A stretch of DNA of 6,854 nucleotides, taken from positions 1 to 6,854 of the forward strand of contig PWMM01000138.1 in the NCBI GenBank assembly GCA_003558195.1, written 5' to 3'. Position numbers and translations under genes: made by a program. This document shows, piece by piece, positions 1-4,759 of this stretch (within the stretch, counting starts at the first letter, position 1; every line of letters begins with the position of its first letter). The notes under the pieces were generated by a model. The model saw only the letters and a program-made list of their open reading frames with translations, searched no databases and had not been told where the DNA came from. Origin of the DNA: Syntrophomonadaceae bacterium. GTDB lineage: Bacteria; Bacillota; Dethiobacteria; DTU022.

Positions 1-2
1 GC

Positions 3-767
3 GAACTGGGAGCAAAACTAAAGAGCCCGGTTTACCGCTACGGCCTTGAGTCTGGCCAGGAAAGTTTTAATAATGCAAGTGCTAACCATTCGCCTGATTA
101 TTACGCCACCTCCATCAGCCTGGAAAATAGGAGTGCCAGTTTTGATTTTTGCTTCCGGGGTGAAAAGCTGGCCGCAAAAGTCCAGCTGGCTGTTCCCGGG
201 CGCCATAACGTCATTAATGCCACCGGTGCCCTGGCACTCGCTCATATCCTCGGCCTCGATGTTAAAGCTTGCGCCCCTGCCTTAAAGGCTTTTAGCGGGG
301 TGGGCCGCCGCTTTGAGATCATCGGCTCCATAGGTGGTATTACTGTGGTTGACGACTACGCCCACCATCCCACTGAAATCAGGGCTACGATAGAGGCGGC
401 CCGCCCGGGTTGCCGCCGGTTAATCTGTATTTTTCAGCCTCACCGCTACACCCGCACGGCCTGGTTTTTAGATGAGTTTTCAAGAGCATTCAGCGATGCC
501 GACCTGCTGTTACTTCACAGTGTCTACTCAGCCGGGGAGGTGCCGATCCCGGGAGCCACTTCAGAAGTGCTGGCCGATAAGATCAGGGAGCACTCTAATA
601 TCCCTGTTTTCTATAGCGATTACCTTTTTATGCTGGAAGAGCAGGTCCTGGCGATCTGCCGTCCCGGCGATTTGATCATCACCATGGGAGCGGGCGATAT
701 TACCACCCTGGCCCCGGGCATCTTTTCGCGCTTGCAGGAAAGGCAAAAGGAGGGGCCCAGATCGTGA
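3..767 (+). CDS. murC: UDP-N-acetylmuramate--L-alanine ligase, C-terminal part (5' end outside window)
   Basis: The frame is open from the first complete codon at position 3 and ends at TGA 765-767, giving 254 residues of a protein normally about 450-470 long, so roughly the N-terminal 40% is missing. MurC is the cytoplasmic ATP-dependent ligase that adds L-alanine to UDP-MurNAc, the first amino acid of the peptidoglycan stem peptide. Visible Mur-ligase motifs are PGRHNVINATGA (195-230) at the end of the central ATPase domain, GVGRRFE at the central/C-terminal boundary, DDYAHHPTEI (351-380), FQPHRYTRT (about 430-460) and MGAGDI near the C-terminus. GVGRRFE with DDYAHHPTEI separates MurC from MurD, MurE and MurF. 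The stop overlaps the next start as GTGA, so the two genes are probably translationally coupled. In many Firmicutes murB follows murC; here a CpsB-type phosphatase follows. Identification is secure. Confidence 0.97.
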   Translation, partial: ELGAKLKSPVYRYGLESGQESFNNASANHSPDYYATSISLENRSASFDFCFRGEKLAAKVQLAVPGRHNVINATGALALAHILGLDVKACAPALKAFSGVGRRFEIIGSIGGITVVDDYAHHPTEIRATIEAARPGCRRLICIFQPHRYTRTAWFLDEFSRAFSDADLLLLHSVYSAGEVPIPGATSEVLADKIREHSNIPVFYSDYLFMLEEQVLAICRPGDLIITMGAGDITTLAPGIFSRLQERQKEGPRS

Positions 768-1561
768 GCGGCTATATAGATTTACATAACCACATTTTAC
801 CGGCCACCGATGATGGACCCGCCGACCTAAAAGAAGCTTTAAGCCTAGCCCGGGAACTTGCTGATCAGGGCTACCGCAAGGTGGCAGTGACCCCTCATGC
901 TAACAGTGGCCGGCCTGAAAGAGCTGTTATCAAAAAAAAGGTTAGCGCTTTACAAAAGGCCCTCGATGCAGAAAAGATCCCCCTAACCCTTTATCCCGGT
1001 GCAGAGCAGCATATTGAGCCTGAAACCGCAGCCCTCCTTGCCGAGGGAAAATTAATGAGCTTAAATGAAAGCCGCTACCTGCTCTTAGAGCTGCCCATGT
1101 TTCAGCCCCTACCTCCTTATACCTGGCAGGTTCTTGCCCGCCTTGATCATTTAAACTATATCCCAATCATACCCCACCCGGAAAGGGTGGTCGCCTTGCA
1201 GATGAACCACCAGCTTTTATACCAGCTTTACGAAGCAGGGGCCCTCTTTCAGGTCACCTGGACTGCCTTGAGCGGCCTGCTCGGTCCGGCTGCTTTAAAG
1301 ACAGCCAATTTTATGCTTAATGCAAACCTTATCCACCTGCTGGCCACCGATGCCCACCACCCGCAAAGCCGCCTGCTTTATTTAGACAAGGCATACTCCA
1401 CAATTGAGAAAAGGCTTGGTAAAAAAGCCCTTAACCAGTATTTAACCACCAGGCCCCAGCAAGTCCTGACTGATCAAAGCTTAGAATTAGCCCCGCCTTT
1501 AAGTGCCCGAACCACAAGACCCCGCCGAATACCCTTTTTAGCCCGTCTTTTTAAAGTTTAA
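764..1561 (+). CDS. CpsB/YwqE-type manganese-dependent protein-tyrosine phosphatase (PHP family)
   Basis: 265 residues, close to the usual 245-260 of CpsB/CapC/YwqE enzymes. These PHP-fold phosphatases dephosphorylate bacterial tyrosine kinases (CpsD/YwqD type) and so tune exopolysaccharide or capsule synthesis. The metal-site motifs are in family order: DLHNHILPATDDGP (H8, H10, D16/D17), VTPH (H45), PGAEQHIEPE (E81), IPHPERV (H138) and LLATDAHH (D196, H198). There is no signal peptide or membrane segment, so the protein is cytoplasmic. The C-terminus is rich in arginine and proline (residues about 248-258). The start is GTG at 764, chosen because AGGAGG at 748-753 sits about 10 nt upstream and the codon overlaps the murC stop by 4 bp. 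No tyrosine kinase or polymerisation gene is adjacent, so the cognate kinase must lie elsewhere. A generic PHP phosphoesterase is the alternative, but the HILPxxDDGP signature favours CpsB/YwqE. Confidence 0.9.
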   Translation: MSGYIDLHNHILPATDDGPADLKEALSLARELADQGYRKVAVTPHANSGRPERAVIKKKVSALQKALDAEKIPLTLYPGAEQHIEPETAALLAEGKLMSLNESRYLLLELPMFQPLPPYTWQVLARLDHLNYIPIIPHPERVVALQMNHQLLYQLYEAGALFQVTWTALSGLLGPAALKTANFMLNANLIHLLATDAHHPQSRLLYLDKAYSTIEKRLGKKALNQYLTTRPQQVLTDQSLELAPPLSARTTRPRRIPFLARLFKV

Positions 1562-1623
1562 AAGATCCAAACACCTGAGGTTTCTTTGGGCCAGGCTTTA
1601 CTTAAACTTGCCTTAAAAGGCCA

Positions 1624-1651
1624 TTGACTCTAACTTAAAGAAGTGTACAAT
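1624..1651 (+). promoter_or_regulatory. Sigma-A-type promoter of the 52-aa protein gene
   Basis: TTGACT (1624-1629), a 16-bp spacer and TACAAT (1646-1651) lie just downstream of the phosphatase gene. The predicted transcript start near 1658 gives a leader of about 46 nt before the ATG at 1704. With the terminator at 1888-1912 this makes the small gene its own transcription unit. Confidence 0.7.
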
Positions 1652-1703
1652 AGGTTATAGAAACTTTGTTATCACTACGTGTCAGCTAAGAGGTGATTAT
1701 AAG

Positions 1704-1862
1704 ATGGGTCATCCCGACCGCCGCCCTAAACGGGAACGCCGGAAAAGAAAACAGAAGATGCTACCCCGCCGCAATCTCTATGAACAGACCCTCGATTTAA
1801 CGCCCTACAATGCTGTTGGCCCCATGGTCAAGGGTGAAGAATTCACCATCAAGTACAAGTAA
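1704..1862 (+). CDS. Small very basic protein of unknown function (52 aa)
   Basis: The frame runs from ATG 1704 to TAA 1860-1862. The ribosome site AGAGGTGAT (about 1689-1697) lies 7-8 nt upstream. The N-terminal half is extremely basic: about 12 of the first 23 residues are Lys or Arg (MGHPDRRPKRERRKRKQKML). The C-terminal half is more ordinary, with NLYEQTLDLTPYNAVG at about residues 24-39 and the end FTIKYK. There is no membrane segment, signal peptide or cysteine pair. A private promoter, good Shine-Dalgarno, clean stop and immediate terminator all support a real gene. The basic tail would suit nucleic-acid or ribosome contact, but that is inference only. I do not recognise the family. 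Confidence 0.75.
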   Translation: MGHPDRRPKRERRKRKQKMLPRRNLYEQTLDLTPYNAVGPMVKGEEFTIKYK

Positions 1863-1887
1863 CCTTTCAGCAACCTTAAACCCAAGC

Positions 1888-1912
1888 CCCCTTTTTTTAA
1901 AGGGGTTTTTTT
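1888..1912 (+). terminator. Intrinsic terminator after the 52-aa protein gene
   Basis: CCCCTTT (1888-1894), a TTTT loop, and AAAGGGG (1899-1905) form a 7-bp perfect stem followed by seven T residues (1906-1912). It starts 26 bp after the stop codon. Confidence 0.85.
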
Positions 1913-2009
1913 GATCTAACCGGTTCCTTTCTACCAGATGGAAAAGTGTTGATATTTATTGAAAATAATAGCAACATATAATTAGTCTCGTTTTAATAGG
2001 TTAGATATA

Positions 2010-2022
2010 AAAAGATTAATTT
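2010..2022. promoter_or_regulatory. Possible ComK-box-like site upstream of the comK-like promoter
   Basis: AAAA-N5-ATTT at 2010-2022 is one base off the AAAA-N5-TTTT half-box used by Bacillus ComK, and ends 4 bp before the 35 box of the comK-like gene. Bacillus sites are pairs of such boxes; I did not find a convincing partner, and the region is very AT-rich, so this may be chance. Confidence 0.2.
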
Positions 2023-2026
2023 AGTT

Positions 2027-2055
2027 TTGACATATAGTGAATTTTAGTATATTAT
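2027..2055 (+). promoter_or_regulatory. Strong sigma-A promoter of the comK-like gene
   Basis: Consensus TTGACA (2027-2032), a 17-bp spacer and TATTAT (2050-2055), embedded in an AT-rich stretch (about 1930-2060). The predicted transcript start is near 2062, which leaves a leader of about 140 nt before the proposed start at 2200. Confidence 0.75.
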
Positions 2056-2061
2056 ATTGCT

Positions 2062-2199
2062 TGCGCGCTTATCTAAGCTGCTCTAAAAGCGCTAAAGCTC
2101 AAGGAGCCTTAATATGAATCGTTAAGCTATAGAAACCTTTAATAGCTCATAAAAGCTTATGTAAGCCCTGTTTAAGATCACAATAGAGGAGGGACCATA
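2062..2199 (+). promoter_or_regulatory. Long 5' leader of the comK-like gene with repeated AGCT motifs
   Basis: This leader has no long reading frame. AGCT occurs five times, at 2076, 2096, 2125, 2144 and 2154, with spacings (20, 29, 19, 10) close to multiples of the DNA helical turn. Weak hairpins are possible: AGCTAT/ATAGCT around 2125-2147 and CATAA/TTATG around 2148-2161. A tiny frame (AAGGAG 2101-2105, ATG 2114, then two codons and a stop, MNR) has a plausible ribosome site. No known riboswitch class is recognisable. A regulatory role is inference. Confidence 0.35.
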
Positions 2200-2811
2200 A
2201 TAAACGAAAAACATTATTTCTCGGAGGAAGTATCCGCCCTGGAACCCTGTTACGGGAGCCGGGGTGGCAATGCGGTTCGGGTTTACACCAGGGATGGGAT
2301 GGTATATGAACTCGACCAGTCCTTAAGATCAATGGTAAAAAAGATCGCCTGCTATTACAGCGTTGATCTTAAGGCCGCCAGGAAAAAAAGTAATGCCATA
2401 CTGGGTCGTTCTTTAAACCCTCCCCTGCCTTTTTCCCTCAAATTGCTCCTTGTTCCCTTTAAAATGCGTTGTCCCCGCTTCCCCAAAGATGGTGCTATCG
2501 GCTATATCAATCTTATAGATTATGCAGAGCTCGTCCCCTCAAAACTAAACGAAGACGGTCTGCACCGGACTTTAATCCACTTGAAAAATGGTCAAAGCCT
2601 GGGCAGTTTAAATGTCCCGTCTACATGCCGGCAGTATATCAAGGATGCCAGGCTTGTTAAAGCCGATTTTTTGAAGGTGCAGGGACACCAAAAGCGGGAT
2701 GGATTTGAGCCCTTTACCAGGGGAAAAGATGGGAAATGGCTGCGTTTTGATAAGCGCATGATTATTTACTTGACAGACAATGACCCAGATGATCTCGCAG
2801 ATGATGAATAA
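2200..2811 (+). CDS. ComK-like competence transcription factor, apparent AUA start
   Basis: From the proposed AUA start the product is 203 aa, matching Bacillus ComK (about 192). ComK is the DNA-binding master activator of genetic competence. From memory of the Bacillus sequence the two align throughout: ALEPCYGSRGG with the early N-terminal strand, CYYSVDLKAARKKSNAIL (from residue 51) with CRFFGSSYAGRKAG, PLPFS with the KPPI segment, PRFPKDGAIGYINLIDYAEL with the PQCGWISHVHV segment, and LKNGQSLGSLNVPSTCRQYIKDARLVK with the FSNGKTMELPIS segment. The cysteine and tryptophan of the Bacillus CGW motif are not kept. The first ATG is at 2299 (codon 34), but residues 12-33 still align with ComK and the frame is open back to 2173. 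A perfect AGGAGG (2187-2192) sits 7 nt before ATA 2200. CTG 2239, behind GGAGGA 2223-2228, is the other candidate. Promoter 2027-2055 and terminator 2843-2880 make it monocistronic. Whether it controls competence here is unproven. Confidence 0.72.
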   Translation: MNEKHYFSEEVSALEPCYGSRGGNAVRVYTRDGMVYELDQSLRSMVKKIACYYSVDLKAARKKSNAILGRSLNPPLPFSLKLLLVPFKMRCPRFPKDGAIGYINLIDYAELVPSKLNEDGLHRTLIHLKNGQSLGSLNVPSTCRQYIKDARLVKADFLKVQGHQKRDGFEPFTRGKDGKWLRFDKRMIIYLTDNDPDDLADDE

Positions 2812-2842
2812 ACATTAATTAAACTTTAAAAAACAGGGCTTT

Positions 2843-2880
2843 TTTTAAAAGGACCGGCATGCTTGCCGGTCCTTTTAAAA
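2843..2880 (+). terminator. Long perfect hairpin terminator after the comK-like gene
   Basis: A 17-bp perfect inverted repeat (arms 2843-2859 and 2864-2880, loop TGCT) with a GC core GGACCGGCA and outer A/T runs begins 31 bp after the comK-like stop. The symmetric A/T arms mean it could stop transcription from either side, shielding the comK-like gene from the minus-strand operon. Confidence 0.75.
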
Positions 2881-2882
2881 GA

Positions 2883-2894
2883 GCATAATTATGC
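2883..2894. repeat. 12-bp perfect palindrome
   Basis: GCATAATTATGC is self-complementary and lies directly after the comK-like terminator. No gene or promoter is attached to it; its role is unknown and it may be chance. Confidence 0.25.
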
Positions 2895-2941
2895 GAATGC
2901 ACAGGAATAAATTTGTTTTACGTAGATAACCGCTCTTTGAT

Positions 2942-3016
2942 CTATTGAACATTTTCCAATTCCACACCAAGATTCGACAGATAATCAACCAGCTCCTCCC
3001 GGTTGGGGAAATATAG
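2942..3016 (-). pseudogene. Coding-looking remnant, possibly a lost second SPOR repeat
   Basis: On the minus strand, about 3016 to 2942 reads YFPNREELVDYLSNLGVELE and ends NVQ-stop (TAG 2944-2942). An in-frame TAG lies immediately upstream at 3019-3017, and there is no start codon or ribosome site, so this is not an intact gene. The pattern F-x-N-R-E-E...L...L-G resembles the helix of a SPOR repeat (compare AFSYIENARQRLSEAREAGF in the amidase just upstream). It lies in a different frame from the amidase and is separated from it by the hairpin at 3018-3043. It may be a decayed second SPOR repeat, or chance. Confidence 0.3.
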
Positions 3017-3017
3017 C

Positions 3018-3043
3018 TAAAGCCGGCTTTTTAGCCGGCTTTA
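3018..3043 (-). terminator. Hairpin at the end of the amidase operon
   Basis: TAAAGCCGGCT (3018-3028), TTTT loop, AGCCGGCTTTA (3033-3043): an 11-bp perfect stem starting 5 bp after the amidase stop on the minus strand. No clean U-tract follows on either strand, apart from T residues inside the stem, so efficiency is uncertain, but the placement fits a terminator. Confidence 0.6.
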
Positions 3044-3048
3044 TAACA

Positions 3049-3759
3049 TCAAAGTTGTTTATGGTAAATGTAGGCATCGCTAAAACCCGCTTCCCGGGCT
3101 TCACTTAAGCGCTGCCGAGCGTTTTCAATATAGCTGAAAGCGCCCACCTGCACCGTATAAAGGTTTTTTTGACCATTTAGGCCGGAGTCTATCTCGCGGC
3201 TCTGATCTTCTTCAACCCTGATGCCAAGGGCACTATAAATACCGCTCACAACCCCTTTAGCCAGGCTGCCGGTAAAGTTTTTGTCTCTCCACAGCCCCGC
3301 TTCCCGTTCGTTATCGATAAATAGTGATTCGATCAAAACAGCCGGGTGCGGGTTATGCCTGAGCACGTAAAAGGCAGCCCGTTTTAAGCCCCGGTCTATA
3401 ATCTCAAAAGGCTTCAAAGCGCGCATCACTTCACCATGCAGCGCTTTTTGCTTTATGAAGGCCCGGTGACCGGCCGGCAGGCTGCTTGAGATAAACGATT
3501 CAAAGCCCCTGCCGCCGCCGGCGTTGGCATGAAGCGATAAGAAAAGATCCGGCCTGGCCCTTCTGCTCAAAGCGACCCGGTCTGCCAAAGAGACAAAGAG
3601 GTCCCGGTCTCTGGTTAGTAAAACCTTAACCCCGGGCAGGTCATCAGCCACCGCTAAGGCCAGCTTTAAATTTAAGGTTTTTTCTTCTAACCCGAAAGCT
3701 ACTGCGCCCGGGTCGTAGCCCCCGTGCCCGGGGTCAAGTATCACTACCGGTTTTGCCAT
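3049..3759 (-). CDS. N-acetylmuramoyl-L-alanine amidase (Amidase_3) with C-terminal SPOR domain, no signal peptide
   Basis: 236 aa. The zinc-dependent Amidase_3 domain covers residues about 4-180 and cleaves the bond between MurNAc and L-alanine in peptidoglycan. Visible active-site residues are H12 (DPGHGG), E26 (LEEKTLNL), H77 (SLHAN) and the catalytic E144 (LIESLF). A linker (about 183-197) leads to a SPOR peptidoglycan-binding segment, YTVQVGAF...GFSDAYI (about 201-231), shorter than the usual 70 residues. The protein begins MAKPVVILDPGHGG with no signal peptide. This matches Bacillus CwlC-like mother-cell lysis amidases, or prophage-type enzymes released by cell lysis; the choice between them is inference. 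ATG 3759 is preceded by AAGGAGGTT (3779-3771) 11 nt upstream. It is the last gene of the DUF1659-DUF2922-YvrJ-amidase operon, 38 bp after yvrJ. The short SPOR end may reflect truncation (see 2942-3016). Confidence 0.9.
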   Translation of the reverse strand: MAKPVVILDPGHGGYDPGAVAFGLEEKTLNLKLALAVADDLPGVKVLLTRDRDLFVSLADRVALSRRARPDLFLSLHANAGGGRGFESFISSSLPAGHRAFIKQKALHGEVMRALKPFEIIDRGLKRAAFYVLRHNPHPAVLIESLFIDNEREAGLWRDKNFTGSLAKGVVSGIYSALGIRVEEDQSREIDSGLNGQKNLYTVQVGAFSYIENARQRLSEAREAGFSDAYIYHKQL

Positions 3760-3797
3760 AACTCTAATTAAACCTCCTTATTAATTTAACTTTTTCA

Positions 3798-3944
3798 TTA
3801 ACGTCTCAACAACACTTCAGAAAGAGAATGGATGCTTTCAGTCAGGGTTTCAAGCTTTCCCTCAAGGCGTACCAGTAAATAGATGCTTACCACTACAGGG
3901 AAGCCGAAGTTCCCGATTAAACCGATCATTTCTTCAGCGATCAA
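3798..3944 (-). CDS. YvrJ family small membrane protein (48 aa), TTG start
   Basis: The frame runs from TTG 3944-3942 to TAA 3800-3798. TTG is chosen because GGAGGTGA (3960-3953) sits 8 nt upstream; the first ATG (codon 6) would lie too far away. The sequence has a hydrophobic stretch MIGLIGNFGFPVVVSIYLLV (about residues 6-25) followed by RLEGKLETLTESIHSLSEVL, a short amphipathic helix or coiled coil. This matches my recollection of the YvrJ family, single-pass membrane peptides of unknown function. A holin-like partnership with the downstream amidase is conceivable (membrane peptide next to a hydrolase lacking a signal peptide), but is inference. An intrinsic terminator lies just before its ribosome site. 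Confidence 0.85.
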   Translation of the reverse strand: MIAEEMIGLIGNFGFPVVVSIYLLVRLEGKLETLTESIHSLSEVLLRR

Positions 3945-3964
3945 GGATTAGCTCACCTCCTTAG

Positions 3965-4004
3965 AAAAAACTCCCTCCCCCTTTTACGATAAAGGGGGGA
4001 GGGG
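3965..4004 (-). terminator. Internal terminator between the DUF2922 gene and yvrJ
   Basis: C-rich arm 4003-3990 pairs with G-rich arm 3986-3973 on the minus strand (14 positions, one A-C mismatch, loop TCG), followed by TTTTTT (3970-3965). The U-tract ends 4 nt before the yvrJ Shine-Dalgarno. It should end most transcripts after DUF2922 and set a lower level for yvrJ and the amidase, or be subject to antitermination. Confidence 0.75.
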
Positions 4005-4015
4005 TGGGTCCTTAT

Positions 4016-4234
4016 TTAGAATTCACCGAGCACGTTCACAGCCCTTGATACAATCTGGGCCCGCACTTTTTCCACCAGCTCGCCGCCGGTGGTTTCAAAG
4101 ATGTTGCGGTTGATGATGGAATCCATCACCGCTTCCACTTCGGCCGGAGTTAGTTCAGAAGCGGGGTCTGCTACTGAGATGGTCGAGTTGCGGCCTTCTG
4201 TGTTTTGAAAAATCATCTGCAGGGTTTCAGTCAA
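4016..4234 (-). CDS. DUF2922 family protein (72 aa), TTG start
   Basis: Starts at TTG 4234-4232, with AAGGAGGAAT (4250-4241) giving about 9 nt spacing. The layout follows the DUF2922 pattern as I know it: LQMIFQNTEGRNSTISVADP (residues 5-24, beta hairpin), LTPAEVEAVMDSIINRNIF (28-46, helix) and a final strand GELVEKVRAQIVSRAV (51-66). Small, soluble, acidic, without signal or membrane segment. Function is unknown. It is encoded together with DUF1659 in many Firmicutes, and both are near-identical in size and share the 'hairpin then helix' plan, suggesting they act as partners (inference). Confidence 0.88.
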   Translation of the reverse strand: MTETLQMIFQNTEGRNSTISVADPASELTPAEVEAVMDSIINRNIFETTGGELVEKVRAQIVSRAVNVLGEF

Positions 4235-4276
4235 AGTTTGATTCCTCCTTTCTTAAAAATTTTGTAAAGCGCTTTT

Positions 4277-4501
4277 TTAGTTTTCTTCCAGTTCCACTTC
4301 ATCTACCCGGCGCACCGAATTAACGGTGTGCTGCTGCAGGCTTTCAATTTCCCCGGCCAGCTCAAAGAGGTCTTCGTTGCCGGCTACCGGTTTAACGTTT
4401 GAAAAAGAACGGGTCCGATAAATGGGGTTAAAGTTTTCATCTAACCCGGTGTTCAAGCGCAGCTGCAGGCGGGTCGAAATGGGATTGATACTTACTGGCA
4501 T
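4277..4501 (-). CDS. DUF1659 family protein (74 aa)
   Basis: First gene of the minus-strand operon. The best start is ATG 4501-4499, 8 nt after GGAGG (4514-4510). A GTG three codons earlier (4510-4508) overlaps the Shine-Dalgarno itself and cannot be the start. Family features: MPVSINPISTRLQLRLNTGL (1-20), RTRSFSNVKP (about 30-39, a very conserved DUF1659 signature) and the C-terminal VNSVRRVDEVEL. Soluble, acidic, no cysteine or membrane segment. Function unknown. The next gene, DUF2922, follows after 42 bp. Confidence 0.88.
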   Translation of the reverse strand: MPVSINPISTRLQLRLNTGLDENFNPIYRTRSFSNVKPVAGNEDLFELAGEIESLQQHTVNSVRRVDEVELEEN

Positions 4502-4557
4502 AGTTGTCACCTCCTTTCAGGTTTAAAATATAGTTCCTTAACTGGTGAAGCCTGCTT

Positions 4558-4587
4558 ATTATAGCCGGGCCGCGGCCCTAAAGACAA
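4558..4587 (-). promoter_or_regulatory. Promoter of the DUF1659 operon with a palindrome in the spacer
   Basis: On the minus strand TTGTCT (4587-4582), an 18-bp spacer and consensus TATAAT (4563-4558). The spacer holds a 12-bp perfect palindrome GGGCCGCGGCCC (4567-4578), strikingly GC-rich against the surroundings and placed where a repressor or activator could act. The transcript start near 4551 leaves a leader of about 50 nt. Confidence 0.65.
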
Positions 4588-4589
4588 AA

Positions 4590-4670
4590 GCCGACTTCAT
4601 TAAAAGTACCCCCATTTTAGGTTCCACTTCTAGCGAAGTCGGCACAAAAAGAGCCGACTTCACTAGAACT
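4590..4670. repeat. Three-copy repeat with GCCGACTTC core (one inverted)
   Basis: GCCGACTTC occurs at 4590-4598 and 4653-4661 as direct copies, and as the inverse GAAGTCGGC at 4635-4643. The inner pair forms an 18-bp inverted repeat (4626-4643 and 4653-4670, 16 of 18 paired, 9-nt loop ACAAAAAGA). Copies 1 and 3 match at 15 of 18 positions. The middle copy could pair with either neighbour, giving two exclusive hairpins. It abuts the 35 box of the DUF1659 operon. Operator cluster, small palindromic element or transposon-end remnant are all possible. Confidence 0.6.
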
Positions 4671-4714
4671 CGACCCTCTATTTCGCCGCAGTGCCACATT
4701 TTTAAGATTTTTCC

Positions 4715-4759
4715 TTGACAAGTTAGATGGCGATGGTTATTATTGTTCAAAGGGTGAAC
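4715..4759 (+). promoter_or_regulatory. Promoter-operator cassette 1 (TTGACA-N17-TATTAT plus GTTCA-N5-TGAAC)
   Basis: TTGACA (4715-4720), 17-bp spacer, TATTAT (4738-4743), one base, then inverted repeat GTTCA (4745-4749) N5 TGAAC (4755-4759) across the expected transcript start. The same design recurs at 6311-6355 and 6778-6822. A GTG codon (4754-4756) lies inside the operator and opens the frame annotated next. Confidence 0.6.

Noticed and set aside
46..285. Plus-strand open frame of 79 codons
   Set aside because: It lies in another frame inside murC, whose motifs are clear; no ribosome site of its own.
942..1166. Minus-strand open frame of 74 codons
   Set aside because: Shadow of the CpsB-type phosphatase gene; no family features.
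1600..1623. Terminator for the phosphatase gene around GCCTTAAAAGGC
   Set aside because: The stem is at most 4-5 bp with no T-tract after it, and it leads straight into the next promoter.
2147..2332. Minus-strand open frame over the comK-like start
   Set aside because: It is antisense to the ribosome site and N-terminal codons of the comK-like gene and shows no protein family pattern.
4266..4275. AAAGCGCTTT palindrome at the DUF1659 stop
   Set aside because: Ten bases with no loop and no matching copy nearby; likely chance.
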